Shown: positions 1 through 11,036, counted from the stretch's first letter. The stretch is 64,000 bases of DNA from Flammula alnicola (GCA_015499995.1 JADNRV010000089.1:1-64000), one strand, 5' to 3'. Made by a program: numbers and translations. The notes: generated from the sequence alone by a model not told the origin.

Positions 1-1111
1 ACAGCCATTAATGACGGGTCATCCTGATTTTTCTAAGATCAACAGGACACATCACTTTCAGTAGTTGCAGGTCAAGAGCGCACCCGGACACGGCAGCAAT
101 GGGACGGCAAATTCGGGGCCATAGCGCGACAAGTACAAATACTGTATGTTTGTGCCTCGAATATTTCTGGACTGTCTTGCTTTTCGACTTTTTCTAGGAA
201 TGATAACTGAATGACACTAAGTACGTTGATTCTCTCTCAATTTTCCATGGTTCCACCAACTCGAATCTCCGGGACTCTGCCCAGAAACCTGGCCACAGAT
301 CTCCCAAACTTTAGTTCCATTCGTATGTACTTCAACATTCAAGACCACTGAGGTTCGATTCCTCCGAGTCCGAGGTTAGAGAGCTTTTTGGAAGCCGTTG
401 GTTCATTCGAAGGTATTCGACTGTCTCCGGCTCCAAATGATTTGACAATCATGCAGTATTTTACAGCATGGACACATCGAATCTTCGGTGAAATCGACGC
501 GTTCTCGTTGTGGTACTGTGGAAAAGGTTTACAAGGGAAAATACCCTGGAAGCCATGCCAGAATGACGCTACGCGAAATTCAAGTACAAGATTTACCAGG
601 ACAAGTGGCTGGGCTTCGTATGGTCATCGTAGAACGAGTTATGATGGGCGCCACGGTGGAAATCTCAAATTCTCGATGCCACGACTTTTCATTACCGTTT
701 TTCTTCCTTTCTGGAGAAACTCCGGCTTTCAATCTCAAGATATGGTGTCTACATCACTTCCATCTCGCTCTCGACGGACGTCAAAGGATTCTCCGTTTCT
801 AGTATCTCCTTTATCTCCGTTCTTGAATAACTAATGGCACGTGATTCTATCAGGAGAAAGCTCGGCGACAGGAACTTAACATGGCAACTCTTCTGTCGTC
901 TCAAGCACGCCGCTCGCGTTTGTAAATCTGGATAGGACTTAGAAAATTTTAATTGCAGCCCAGCGTAGGCGGATGCCCATATTCGACGCTCATATCGCGT
1001 CTACGAAGGTCATGCCGAGACGGCGAAACGTCGGACTTCGTTACAAGCCTTATATAAAGCGGATTAGTATCGATATCAGGTCGTGTCTCTCATCCGCACG
1101 CGTTGGCCGCC
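1..1111. other. intergenic, no supported gene
   Basis: No reading frame here is longer than about 150 codons without stops, and none resembles a family I know. One frame at about 560-840 reads like decayed coding sequence but is broken by several stops. The last 80 bases are probably promoter of the lactonase gene, since a good start context (gccgccATG) follows at 1112. Confidence 0.5.
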
Positions 1112-2264
1112 ATGATTTATCACATTCTCGTGGCGTCGTACACCAGCGATATCACCACACTCTCCTTCGATCCAGCCACGGCGAGCCTGAAGGAGATATC
1201 CAGCATAACCGTAGGACACCATCCATCTTGGATCAGCTCTCATCCAGCACACCCATCGTTGGTCTGGACAGGGTTGGAGCAGTCGGATGGGAAGATATTG
1301 ACATTGCGCTATGATGAAAACGGCAAGGGACGTGTGGTTTCCGAAACGTCTAGTGCTGGGAAGGATCCTTGTTCCTTGTTGGTTTTGAAGGACGAGATTT
1401 TGATTGCCAATGTACGTTATCTTAACGCAGACCAATGAATATATTTGAACTGTCACTCTTATCAGTATTCCTCGGGGACCATTGGCGTCCTTCCTATAAG
1501 ACCTGAATCATCTCCAGCCCCGAAGTCTATCCAATTGAGTGGCACTGGTCCGAACAAATCAAGACAGGAGGGTCCACACCCGCATCAAGTCGTTGTCCAT
1601 GAAGAGCACCAAGAACTCCTAGTACCCGACTTGGGCTCAGACATCGTTGGCAGATTCAAGAAGTCTGAAGGCGGTTCGTGGAAATTGCTAGGTCACGTCG
1701 GAATTGAAGCTGGTGGTGGACCACGTCATGTCGCTTTTTACAGTATGTTCTTCGTAGATCCTCCCTCGCACTGTGCTCATGCGACCGATATCAGACGGTG
1801 ATTTATTCACTCTGCTCGAATTGAAGAGCAAAGTCGTACGACACCGATTTCCTCCGCTTCCTGCGCTTCCATCGTTTGTCAAGTCCGTGCCGACGATGTC
1901 CCAACCTCCACCGACACCAAACGACATGCTCGCGGCTGAAATTAGCATTCCACCCACGAACGCCACATTCCCGACGCCCTATCTATATCTCTCTAATCGC
2001 AATGATCCGTCTCCGGAGGGTGACATCATTTCTATTTTCTCGATCGAGAAGCCCGATTCCCTCGACCTCGTTGCGGAAGTTAGGAGTGGTCTGAACCACC
2101 TTCGTGGGATGGTCTTCGGCGGCCCAGACGACAAGTACCTGATCGCTGGAGGCGCAAACGGCGGCGGTGTAAAAGTATTTGAGCGGATTAATAACGGGAG
2201 GTCATTCAAGGTCGTCGCGTCCCTGGACTCCGTCAAAGCCCCGACGGGATTTTTATGGCTCTAG
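1112..2264 (+). CDS. lactonase-type seven-bladed beta-propeller protein
   Basis: Three exons (1112-1411, 1466-1742, 1795-2264) with 54- and 52-nt GT-AG introns give 348 residues. The start ATG at 1112 has a strong fungal context. The protein has the repeating blade pattern of the lactonase/6-phosphogluconolactonase-like family (PF10282; fungal members are often annotated as carboxy-cis,cis-muconate cyclase-like or YbhE-like). Typical stretches are the HHPSWISSHP blade near residue 35, the GPHPHQVVVHEE segment, GGGPRHVAF and the C-terminal LNHLRGMVFGGPDDKYLIAG. Length fits the family (about 340-400). Substrate cannot be told from sequence; the family ranges from sugar lactones to muconate derivatives. 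It converges on the CoA-transferase gene with about 190 bp between stops. No signal peptide is seen, so it is probably cytosolic. Confidence 0.85.
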
Positions 2265-2452
2265 ATACGCACGAGACGTCGACTCGATATGCATCGGTGA
2301 GAGTATGCCCAAATGTAAGAATAGCGTGGATGTTGGGAGCTACTTATTTAGAAATCGAGTTGAAGCTTGTTCTCTCGGTAATACATATACAGCACGATGT
2401 GATTTGACGTCGACTACTAATGCGAGGCTAAAAAGCTTATGAATACTGCAAT

Positions 2453-4026
2453 TTACCCGATAATTGCGTCCTTTCTCAGCTGATTTATCTCTTCTTCTGT
2501 CAGGTTCAAATCCTCCGATAACACTTGGTCAGTGTGATATCCCAAGTCAGGCCCGGCCCATGTCGGTTGAGAATTGACGCCTTCCAGGACAGGAAAAGTT
2601 CCTTGCATCTTCACCTTCCAGTCCTTCACAGGAACATCCTTCACCGCACCTCGTGACAGCACCTGCTCGTTTTCGACGACCTCCTTCACCGTTACCACTC
2701 TGCCGACTGGCACCCCAGCTTTGTTCATGGCGTCGATGACTTCGTCCGCTGTGCGCTGACTCGTCCACGCCGAGATAGCAAGCTCTATCTCCTCTTGTCT
2801 TGCCACACGATGCTGGTTATGTTTATAATCGGGTCCGATTAAATCAGGACGGTCAATAGCGGCCATGAATCGATTATATATCGTATCCCCATTACCTCCA
2901 ATAACGATATATTCGGGGGTGGTTTGGGTCAGCGAGTCAGCACGACATGGATAGGCATTGGTTGGAACAATTCCCGTGACCGAAGAACCGGAGGGACCTC
3001 GTATCTTACAGGAGTCAGAAGACCTGTTATTCATCTCATTTTACGATAGAGCTCACTTTGCCTTTCCTGTCGTACTCAGGGATGATTCCCTCCATCAAGT
3101 TCAGCATGCTGTAATGAAGGTCAATTGAGCCGAAGCTTATCTTATCAAAGCGCGCTATAACATACCTTTCCACGATACTTACATCCACAGTTTTTCCTGT
3201 GACTTGCGAAGACCCATTTGCAACTTGTCGCTGCCTTGAGAGCAGCGCTAGGACCTGTACTAGTTGTTCTCACTATCCCTTAAACAGATTGAAATAAAAC
3301 TCTCTAACCGTTCCAAAGGCTGCATGCAATCCGGCCACGGAGTCACCCAAACTGATGTTCGGGCGAACTGGAGCACCCGATAGTCTACCTGTTTGAGCAT
3401 CCGGATAACCGTTGATATACCGAAAGCCGGATTCTGCCTCGCAAACTGAAGCATAGCCAGGACGCTGGGACCAGGGACCGGTTTGTCCATACCCACTCAC
3501 ACGAGTGAAAATCAAGGATGGATTGTGAGGATGTAGGTCGGCGGGGCCCAACGACCACTTCTCGAGAGCTAATAAAATTTAGGTGTTTCTCTCGGAAATG
3601 GCGTTGAGAATCCTTACTTCCAGGTTTGAAATTCTCCAGTATTACGTCGCTTTTAATAGCGAGCTTCTTGACCAATCTTATCGAAATTGGTGAGCAACAT
3701 CTTATTATCGTTCCTTCTGCAAATTGAAGAAAGATGCTTACTGTCGACCTTCTGGTTTACGCAGGTCAATAGCGACACTCTTTTTGTTTCTGGCGATACT
3801 TCTGAACCATGGGCTTGTTCCATCGACATCAAGCTCACGCCAGACACGAAGCGGATCCCCGATCTTTGGCGGTTCGACCTTGATAACTTCTGCACCAAAT
3901 TGGCTGCAAGGGATGGTTACAACGGCATCGTCGAAATTTGGCCACTTCGTACCCAAGTAGTTGCCCCGCGAAAGGGCCAGCAATAAGCTGTCCGAGCTCC
4001 AGGACGCGTATACCACTCAACGGCAT
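2453..4026 (-). CDS. CaiB/BaiF family CoA-transferase, SUGCT-like
   Basis: Seven exons on the minus strand (4026-3953, 3903-3742, 3676-3618, 3568-3309, 3254-3166, 3108-3057, 3004-2453), with six 49-65 nt introns, read through in phase to TAA at 2453. The product is a family III CoA-transferase (PF02515): N-terminal LSGIRVLELGQLIAGPFAG, then GAEVIKVEPP, IARNKKSVAIDL, the GYGQTGPWSQRPGY loop, SVAGLHAAFG, and the C-terminal GNGDTIYNRF and AGVPVGRV segments. The closest recognisable relative is mitochondrial succinyl-CoA:glutarate CoA-transferase (human SUGCT, about 445 residues). From Met 4026 the product is 415 residues. The same frame stays open upstream to 4188 and looks like a basic mitochondrial presequence, but it has no ATG, so a missed 5' exon or a later start is likely. 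The 5' end is the uncertain part; the family call is firm. Confidence 0.85.
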
Positions 4027-4526
4027 ATCCTGAGACGGTCCCGCTTGGCCGGAGGAATGTCGGTGCCTGTATGAAGCAGAAATCGCAACTGTAAGATGCT
4101 TGAACCAACGGACGGCGGAAGCCAAAGTAAGCCCACATGCAGAGACAAAACGAAGACTTGCTGGTTGATGCTTCTGCCCTCCGGACACCGATTTTTAATG
4201 CTGACATCGAAAGAGGTCAACGTTCAACGTTCAACCTTGATATTCACGTTGGCCTCCTCCTTTTCTTGCGCAAGCTGCTGTCCTCTACTGTATATTCAAG
4301 AATTTTCCAACTTGAAAATACGATGCGTGAGCAAGCAAGAATGAATATTTAAAAATATTATGTAAATTATTTTTGGATAATTTAAAGAAGGCGGCCCGGA
4401 CTGTCCGCCAACCTCCGTCAGCCATTCCTTGCTTGATTCTCAATTCTCACTGTTCACACTCCTTTCATTACTACAATAACGGGTTCTTAAGTTCTAGCAG
4501 GCGCTTAGCGCCAATCCTTGGAACAA

Positions 4527-5891
4527 ATGGGGCGTCTATATTTCCTACCAACCACACTCAAGGCGAGACTGGCGCTCGCAGGAACACTGACGATCATATA
4601 CATCGTCGCCTCCACACTCTACATCCGCTACGGTAGCAGTGCTTTCCCACTACTACAAACCAAACCAGACGATACCCAGCACGTCCTACTACCAACCCAG
4701 AATGCTACCACTAATGGGAAAGCAGCTCCATCTACTCCAGAACAACCACGTATCCTGCTAGTCTCTGCGTTTTTCCCACTCCCGACGTCCAAAATCTCGC
4801 AGGCGGACTATGACATGTGGCTGCGCAACTACCTGCAGTCGGTCACAACCGACGTATATCTCTATACCACCCCAGAGCAGGCAGCGCGTGTTCAAGCTTT
4901 CAGAGATGGTAGCTTGAATTTGACGGTCGATGCCAACTTTACCTCCATATTTGATATCCCACCCCTCAAAGGCAAGGAGGATGCATACACAAAGATCCGC
5001 AAAAAGGATAGAGAGAGGCCCCGACATTCGATAGAATCCTACGCCGTCCTGAACGCGAAGCCCTATTTCTTGCATAGTGCCGTTACTAACCTCGCTGCGA
5101 GGGGCGTCAACTATGACTATGCGTTCTCCAACGATGCGACGAGCTTCCACAAGGAACACCATTACCGCAAGTGGCCTTCACCGAGTAGAGTGGACCAGAT
5201 ATGGGACGAGGGCAGTAAATTATCCGGGACGAAGAAGGAAGATCTCCTATTCGTGCCTATGTGGGCTATGCCTCATAATACGATGGCATTCTGGCAGGAA
5301 AGCATGGGGCCTATTGATAGCAAGTTCAGCGAAGGTAAGCGAAATTCATTCTTCCTCACACCCGCCATCGATATCCTAACTATGGATTTTTTGTACTCAG
5401 GTTCCTTTTTTGGCGGTTCCCCGACAGCGATCGACTGGTGGGCACGGACATTCTACACGTACCACGACAGCTACCTCTCTTTCGAAATCTTCATAGGCAA
5501 AGACCAATCCCTTATCAATGCCCTCTTCCTCCTTTTCCCCTCCCGCTTCATCACAGTATGGTACAACGACCCCGACGCGCCCACGCACGTCGCCCTCAAC
5601 CGCACCAACCCCGAGGAGAGCTTCCTCGGCCAATGCGACTCAGAATGGTTCTACTACCAGCTCTGGCTGGCCGACGCCCAGACGCAGGACGCCATGCGCG
5701 AGCAGTGGATCCAGAGTGCGCAGAAGTGGCGTCTATGGGGCTGGTGGAACCCGAGAGACACGACGAGGTGCCAGGATACGCGGGTGTTGAGCATGACAGA
5801 GGTGTTGAAGAGGAGGCTTGGAGAGGGGTGGAACCCCCCGGGTCGCAGTGTCAATGTACCTCAAAGTATCAAATGGACTATTAGCCAGTAG
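4527..5891 (+). CDS. HtrL/YibB-like type II membrane protein
   Basis: A short cytoplasmic N-terminus is followed by one membrane anchor (about residues 14-35), a variable stem and a long lumenal domain. The domain carries motifs seen in HtrL/YibB-like proteins (PF09612): ILLVSAFFPLPTSKISQADY, DMWLRNYLQSV, Y(A/V)VLNAKPYFL, a WNDA-type block here FSNDATSFHKEHHYRKWP, then GSFFGGSP, FIGKDQSLINALF and EWFYYQLWLA. The conserved acidic and Trp/Tyr residues suggest a glycosyltransferase-like or glycan-binding role in the secretory pathway, but the activity is not established. A 66-nt segment 5335-5400 has GT/AG ends, is a multiple of three and has no stop. Removing it joins FSE directly to GSFFGGS as in relatives, so the mature protein is probably 432 residues rather than 454. 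Single ATG at 4527. Confidence 0.75.
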   Translation: MGRLYFLPTTLKARLALAGTLTIIYIVASTLYIRYGSSAFPLLQTKPDDTQHVLLPTQNATTNGKAAPSTPEQPRILLVSAFFPLPTSKISQADYDMWLRNYLQSVTTDVYLYTTPEQAARVQAFRDGSLNLTVDANFTSIFDIPPLKGKEDAYTKIRKKDRERPRHSIESYAVLNAKPYFLHSAVTNLAARGVNYDYAFSNDATSFHKEHHYRKWPSPSRVDQIWDEGSKLSGTKKEDLLFVPMWAMPHNTMAFWQESMGPIDSKFSEGKRNSFFLTPAIDILTMDFLYSGSFFGGSPTAIDWWARTFYTYHDSYLSFEIFIGKDQSLINALFLLFPSRFITVWYNDPDAPTHVALNRTNPEESFLGQCDSEWFYYQLWLADAQTQDAMREQWIQSAQKWRLWGWWNPRDTTRCQDTRVLSMTEVLKRRLGEGWNPPGRSVNVPQSIKWTISQ

Positions 5892-6146
5892 TATGTATAT
5901 GCTTCTATCGGACATTGCTATCGGAGTTCACAACCCTCGACTGACATTGGCATTCAAAAAATTGGATAACTAGGCCGGGGTCCATTGAAGGAAGAATTTA
6001 TGGTCGATGAATCGGCAGCAGCGTAATCTTCCTAGTCAAAATGAGAACCTATATGGTTGGAAGAAGAGCCGCCACTGCAGTTATCACCAATCGAATAGAA
6101 GACGAAGCTGTCTTCTCTTCCTCGGGAAATTTGTAACAAAAAACAG
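5892..6146. other. short intergenic region
   Basis: 3' flank of the HtrL-like gene and distal promoter of the next gene. Nothing else recognised. Confidence 0.5.
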
Positions 6147-6167
6147 GCGCCCGCAGATAGTCACGTG
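6147..6167 (+). promoter_or_regulatory. conserved GCGCCC...AGTCACGTG promoter block, copy 1
   Basis: GCGCCC followed closely by AGTCACGTG (E-box CACGTG at 6162-6167), about 146 bp before the ATG. The same pair occurs at the same distance before the two other copies of the gene (10861-10883 and, inverted, 10073-10096). CACGTG is the classic binding site of bHLH factors; which factor acts here is not known. Confidence 0.5.
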
Positions 6168-6312
6168 AATATGGTGAGTTTAAGAAATACTTGGTTCAGG
6201 TTTCAAATTTCATTGCCTCAAGTTGCAATTTTCCCTCTCAACACGTCGTCAGATTTGCTTCTGCCAACGGACCTTGCAGATCATATTCCCATTCCACTGC
6301 CCAAATCCAACA

Positions 6313-7314
6313 ATGAACTCCATGCTCGCGAACAGTGATACTCTCGAGCTCCACCCAAACGACCCACGGAGGAGTGACTTTTATGTCGAGCCAGCGCCCG
6401 CAAGGATGCAGCACAAGAGATTCATGGCTCTTCGGCAGCTCATCTCTTCAGGCATCCCTTGCATCCTGTGGGGCGAAGACGCGATGTACTTCTCAAGGTT
6501 TTCCCCGGCCATTATGATTCCCTGCGATCAAGAAATACTTGTTCCAGATGACCTCGTCGAGTCCGCTGCCACTTTGCTGGAACAGAAAGAGTTTAGAAGG
6601 ATTCCAATGAGCCGTTTCTCAATGGAAAACCCGTTCGATGAAGCCAATCCTGGCGCAGCTGCATTTCCTGATGCCATCCGACTGCAACATGCAGACATCT
6701 CTGATTCCACTGGTCCATACGGGCGTGACCCCCTCCCAGGCTGCATTCTTCTCATCCCACAGTCATATTATAATCTCGACTTTCGCTCTACATCTCGGTT
6801 TCAGTCATTAGACGAGGAGGTCTCCCTAATCGACGCACTGAATGGTGAAATCCTGGTCCCAAAATTTCATACCTTTCTTGAAGCCGTTGTCTACATCATT
6901 TTCAATCCTCCGACAGGATTCCAGCACCGGAGATCGCTCAGTAAACACAAGATTTGGCTCGAAGACATCCTCAGATACCGAGTGAAAGAGGATCCGGATC
7001 TTGAGACCAATCCCAACCGTCGTTCTCCAAAATCCGATCTCCTTCCTACGGAGTGCGAGATAATAGCGGAGATCCAGAACGCGGATTGTGCTTGGTATAT
7101 TCATAAGTACCTGTGGAATATAAGTTTTCCTACCAACAAGGATGTGGACGAATACAAGCAAAAAAAGTGAGCACTCAATCGTTCCATTTCGAACTTCGTT
7201 CACCGCAACTAACATATGTGGTCTTCCGCATTCAGGTCTCTCTCATCGCCAGGTATCCTTAAAAAAGACAGTATCAATGCCCCTTCCGTGCTATCAGACT
7301 CTCCAAGAATGTAA
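6313..7314 (+). CDS. unknown family protein, copy 1 (C-terminally shortened)
   Basis: Exons 6313-7166 and 7236-7314 with a 69-nt intron, 310 residues. It is about 85 percent identical by eye to the copy at 11037. I do not recognise the family. Visible conserved stretches are LELHPNDPRRSDFY near the start, ALRQLISSGIPCILWGEDA, ILVPDDLVESAATLLEQKEF and FHTFLEAVVYIIFNPP. The pattern of a small-residue/acidic motif followed by an aspartate-rich strand and a helix recalls fungal nucleotidyltransferase-like proteins, but this is only a weak suggestion. There is no signal peptide or membrane segment. The second exon ends at a TAA (7312-7314) where copy 2 has CAA, removing about 60 C-terminal residues. 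The flanking 5' sequence is shared with copy 2 from about 6147 onward. Confidence 0.65.
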
Positions 7315-7501
7315 GCTATAATTCGGCCTACATGCATATTCTCGTTTACAGTTTTAATGCTTCATCAGTCGCCACTATTCGACAGGTCGTAGTTCGCTAA
7401 CGCATATGCGACCCCTCCGCATACCCGCTCCTGTAAATCAACCATTAGGTCTCTTGCGCTGCCTGTCCAGCTTCCGACGTGTCGTTCGTCGTCTAAAGTA
7501 G
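7315..7501 (+). pseudogene. decayed C-terminal exon of copy 1
   Basis: After the premature TAA the DNA still aligns to the coding C-terminus of copy 2 (12026-12211), including the CGGCGTGTCGTTCGT-like end and a terminal TAG at 7499-7501, but with indels that break the frame. This is former coding sequence beyond the nonsense change. Confidence 0.55.
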
Positions 7502-8056
7502 ACTGAAAATCTTGTCATAGCAGAGCCCTGTGCCAATCCCCGACTCCGCCCCACACAAAGTTATGATTTCGCTTGCCCAAGTTATATAATTCCTAATTTA
7601 ACCAAAGCACAAGATCTGCAGATGACGGACATCCCACTATGTAGTATATAAGGGTGAACGTTGAACATTCGCGCAAGGACCCGCAATATCCAGCAATTCA
7701 CATGGGCGGAAAGTTTTCACCGCTTGCGCAGCACAAGCAAGAATTATACATGTTTTTATTTTTAAATGTGATATGCCGATCAAGTCGCAATTACAATGGG
7801 TATACGAAGGAGGACGGTCCAAAAATCCTATATTACTGAGTTATGCGAACGGAAAGCGCAAAGCAAATGTCTGTTATATGCAGTAGAGATGTCGAAGAGA
7901 ACGAACGTGTGCAGGTTAAAATTCCAGGATCCAGAACGCGGGGCGAAGTAACACGCAGCGTCGTTCTTCCCCGTGCCCGTTGCCGTTTGCCGATGTCGAG
8001 CATTGGTTTTCGTCGGTCATGTGTCGAATCAAAGAAAGGAAGCATCCTAAGACACA
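7502..8056. other. intergenic, no supported gene
   Basis: AT-rich stretches and short unconvincing frames only. The 3' part is probably 3' UTR of the CFEM gene. Confidence 0.5.
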
Positions 8057-8820
8057 TCACTGGATAGCATACGCCCCCAGGATTACCCCCAACGCGCTGA
8101 TTGTGAGGCCAACTAACGTCCCTTTCCCGACGTTACCCACATTCCCGGACGCTGCGCTGCTAGGTGTAGTTGAAGTCGCTGCTACGGGCGTGGTAGCCGT
8201 CGACGATGACTGAGAAGAAGTCGTTGTTGTCGTGCTGGGAACAGGAGGAAACGACAGAGATGGGGACGAAGATGCGATGTTGCAGAATTGCTGTGCGAGG
8301 TTCTCAGTAGTCGACACCTGGTCAGGACAGCTTGCCAGGACGCAATCGACAAGCTCCGGTGTGAATTGGGTACTTTTAGGACATATTGACATTAGTGAAC
8401 AGCTTGAAAATATAATAGAGACTTACTTGACACAGAAACAGTTGACATCCACGACACTCGCACATCCTACCCTGGATATTCCAGTAGCTAAGCAATTCGA
8501 TACTGGATTCCGCAGCAAGATATTATTCAATGAACGCGTCCTCTGGGCCAAGATTACAACTCACCGCAGGACGAGACACCACTCAAACTCGGAAATTGTG
8601 CACTGCTCGTCTGACTCGCCGATGACGTTGTATTAACGCTGCTTGTTGAACTTGCATTCACGCTTGCGGTCTTTGATGACGACGCCAAAGAGGACGTTGC
8701 AGAAAGCGTTGCAGAAAGCGTTGGGAACGTGGACGGCGGCACCTGGCTCACAGCTGCCCACGCCGATACGGTGAATTGTCCGAGAAGAATAAGTAAAGAA
8801 AGAGGGAGTTGTGGATGCAT
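8057..8820 (-). CDS. CFEM-domain GPI-anchored surface protein
   Basis: Three exons (8820-8565, 8502-8427, 8372-8057), introns 62 and 54 nt, 215 residues. An N-terminal signal peptide (about residues 1-23, ending SAWAA) is followed by a Ser/Thr-rich stretch. A fungal CFEM domain (PF05730) comes next: its cysteines are seen in FPSLSGVSSC, SNCLATG, RVGCASV, DVNCFCV, ELVDCVLASC and QQFCN, i.e. eight Cys, with the Asp before CFC that in family members helps bind haem. A second Ser/Thr-rich stalk and a hydrophobic C-terminus (TLVGLTISALGVILGAYAIQ) after a small-residue GPI site complete the usual layout. CFEM proteins act at the cell wall in haem/iron capture, adhesion or host interaction; which applies here is unknown. 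Confidence 0.85.
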
Positions 8821-9269
8821 CGAGTTGGATTGAAAGGAAAAGAGGTTGGGACTCCGAGGAGGAGAGTAGTGTGGATCAGGGGGCGTTGCATAACAAAGTC
8901 AACTAAGATCACGTAACACTCACAATGTCGCTCATAAATTCTTGCTTGAGACAGACGGCAATATTTGGCGTCTATGCTCCAGATGCGTTGGGAAAATGAA
9001 TAAAGCAGTTAACTGGAAAATCAAAATACAAGGCACAGTAATTATCGAGGTAATGACCTGTAATTATAATATTCAAGCTATTCAAGTTTTAGATTTTTTA
9101 GACGACGGATGATGCGTCGTAGGCTAGACAACGAGCGGAGGAGACCCACAGGGTGTATCACAGGAGCAGACATGCGGAAATGCCGAATATGCCTTGGTAA
9201 GCTATGACCTGTCCAATAGTGCCACTGCCACATTATAGTGGCGGCTAACGGAGGATTAAAACTGTCGGA
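8821..9269. other. intergenic, no supported gene
   Basis: Promoter side of the CFEM gene and AT-rich DNA. No open frame of note. Confidence 0.5.
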
Positions 9270-9926
9270 AATAGAATACTAGCTCGAATTATTGCTTACG
9301 TTGTTGGAGAATTCAGTAGTTTTGGAGGCCAATTGAATGATATGATCTTTCTTAAAGAGAGCTGGCTATGAGAGAAGCTTGGCTTGAATGCGGAAGACCA
9401 CGTATGTCAGTTGCTGTAAGTAGAGTTCGAAATCAAATAATAAGCGCTCACTTGGTTTGCTTGTTCATCAATATCCTTGGCAGTAGGAAATCTTATCTCC
9501 CACACGTACTTGTGAATATTCCAAGCACAGTGCGCGTTAAGAATCTCAGACAGTATCTCGCGCTGCACAGGAAGGAAGGTCGACGATTAGGAGTGGTTTC
9601 CAAATCCAAATCCTCTTGCACTCGGTACCTGAGAAGACGTGCAAGCCATACCTGGTGTTCAGTGAGAGAGATCTGGTGCTGGAATCCTATCGGAGGATTG
9701 AAAATGATATGGATAACGACTTCAAGAAAAGTATGATATTTTGGAACTAAGATCTGGACGTTCAGCGCATCGATTTCGAGGACTTCTTTGAAGGGATGCC
9801 TTTGCATATGAGCTACCGGAGGGCTATGAGTCTCTTGTGTTGGATTATTGCGGGCACTGGGTCGAAATAAAAGTCACTCCTTGGGTCGTTTGGGTCGAGC
9901 TCGAGATTATCACTGCTCCAGACCAT
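9270..9926 (-). pseudogene. decayed inverted copy 3 of the unknown family
   Basis: On the minus strand this aligns to copies 1 and 2. From Met 9926 the frame reads SSDNLELDPNDP and SDFYFDPVPA like the family N-terminus, then meets a TAG (9815-9813) where the others have CAG. Near 9790-9800 it jumps, losing roughly 330-350 bp, straight to the region matching LDALNG(K/E)ILVPKFHTF (here IDALNVQILVPKYHTF). After RYRVQEDLDLETTPNRR the frame shifts, and the matching C-terminal DNA continues to about 9270. Stop, deletion and frameshift together make it a clear pseudogene. Confidence 0.8.
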
Positions 9927-10072
9927 GATGTATAATTTGGGCAGGTGAATTTGGATATGATCTATAATGTCTGTCGGCAGACTTCCAGCAGGGAATCCGA
10001 CGTGTTTAGAATCGAGAAGACAAGTTATAAAAACCATCAATGAAACCAAATATTTCCCAGGGGACCGACATT

Positions 10073-10096
10073 CACGTGACTGCCATCTGTGGGCGC
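10073..10096 (-). promoter_or_regulatory. conserved GCGCCC...AGTCACGTG promoter block, copy 3
   Basis: Read on the minus strand it is GCGCCC, a short spacer and CAGTCACGTGAAT (E-box 10073-10078), 147 bp upstream of the pseudogene start, matching the blocks of copies 1 and 2. The duplication therefore included the promoter. Confidence 0.5.
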
Positions 10097-10860
10097 TTAA
10101 AGTTACTGCTACTACCAGACATGTTCTTGAATCTCATCGTACATTAATTACCTTCAGTCGTCAGCTAGATATATGCGGGAGACATAATCCCATTTTATAT
10201 ATCTTAATGCAATAGAGGTCTTCCCATACGCTCCGCCTTTTGACGATGATGCCAAGGATCCGACAATTCACGTTTGCAATCTAACTACTGGAGAAATTTG
10301 TTCCGCTTGGTCCCCTACTCTAGATACATTAAATGATATATGAAATATTTTCCTTAAGCCGATATAAATGTACTATCGAAGAGAGCCAGCGGTTCTCCAG
10401 ATTTGTCGGCTCATTTTTTCAAGTTCCACGGACGCCCACTCATTGCAAACTTATGTCTCTGAAGTAAGACAAGACGGTTCACTTTCCGACTCGACCTAGG
10501 GTGATGTCTAGTCTCCAAAGACAGTTCACATTGACGAGGGATGCATGACGTTGCTGATCCAATTAACCATAAGTTACAATTCTAATGGATGACAATACAA
10601 ATTCAGACATCTTTGCCGGACTTACTGTATGGTGTTGTATATTATTGAATATTTTGAATGGTACTATCAGTCGACATTAGGAGGTGAGTGGGCAAACAGG
10701 CTTAATAAATATGCTAAATCATAACTTTATATGGGTATGAATCGGGGATTGGCATCGTTTATGAGAATAATCTTGTAGATCAAAATACGAGGTAGTCATT
10801 AAAGTTTTAGCGCTTGAGGTGACTGGGCAGGCCGAATCAAGACAGGATTCGGGTAAACAA
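10097..10860. other. intergenic, no supported gene
   Basis: AT-rich DNA between the diverging copies 3 and 2. No open frame or repeat recognised. Confidence 0.5.
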
Positions 10861-10883
10861 GCGCCCACCCAGACAGTCACGTG
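10861..10883 (+). promoter_or_regulatory. conserved GCGCCC...AGTCACGTG promoter block, copy 2
   Basis: GCGCCC at 10861 and AGTCACGTG with E-box 10878-10883, 154 bp before the ATG at 11037. Same order and spacing as in the other two copies. Confidence 0.5.
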
Positions 10884-11036
10884 CAGATCGGTGGCTTCGA
10901 AATTTTTTAAATTTTTGTTTCAATTTAAAATTAGTACCTTCAAGGCCAGTTTCAGCTTGCCTTCTCGACTCGTCAGATTTGCTTCTGCCAACGGACCTTG
11001 CAGATCATATCCCACATTCTATGCCCAAATTTAACA

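Noticed and set aside
340..375. tRNA B-box-like GGTTCGATTCC at 352-362
   Set aside because: No matching A box, anticodon arm or closed cloverleaf upstream; probably chance.
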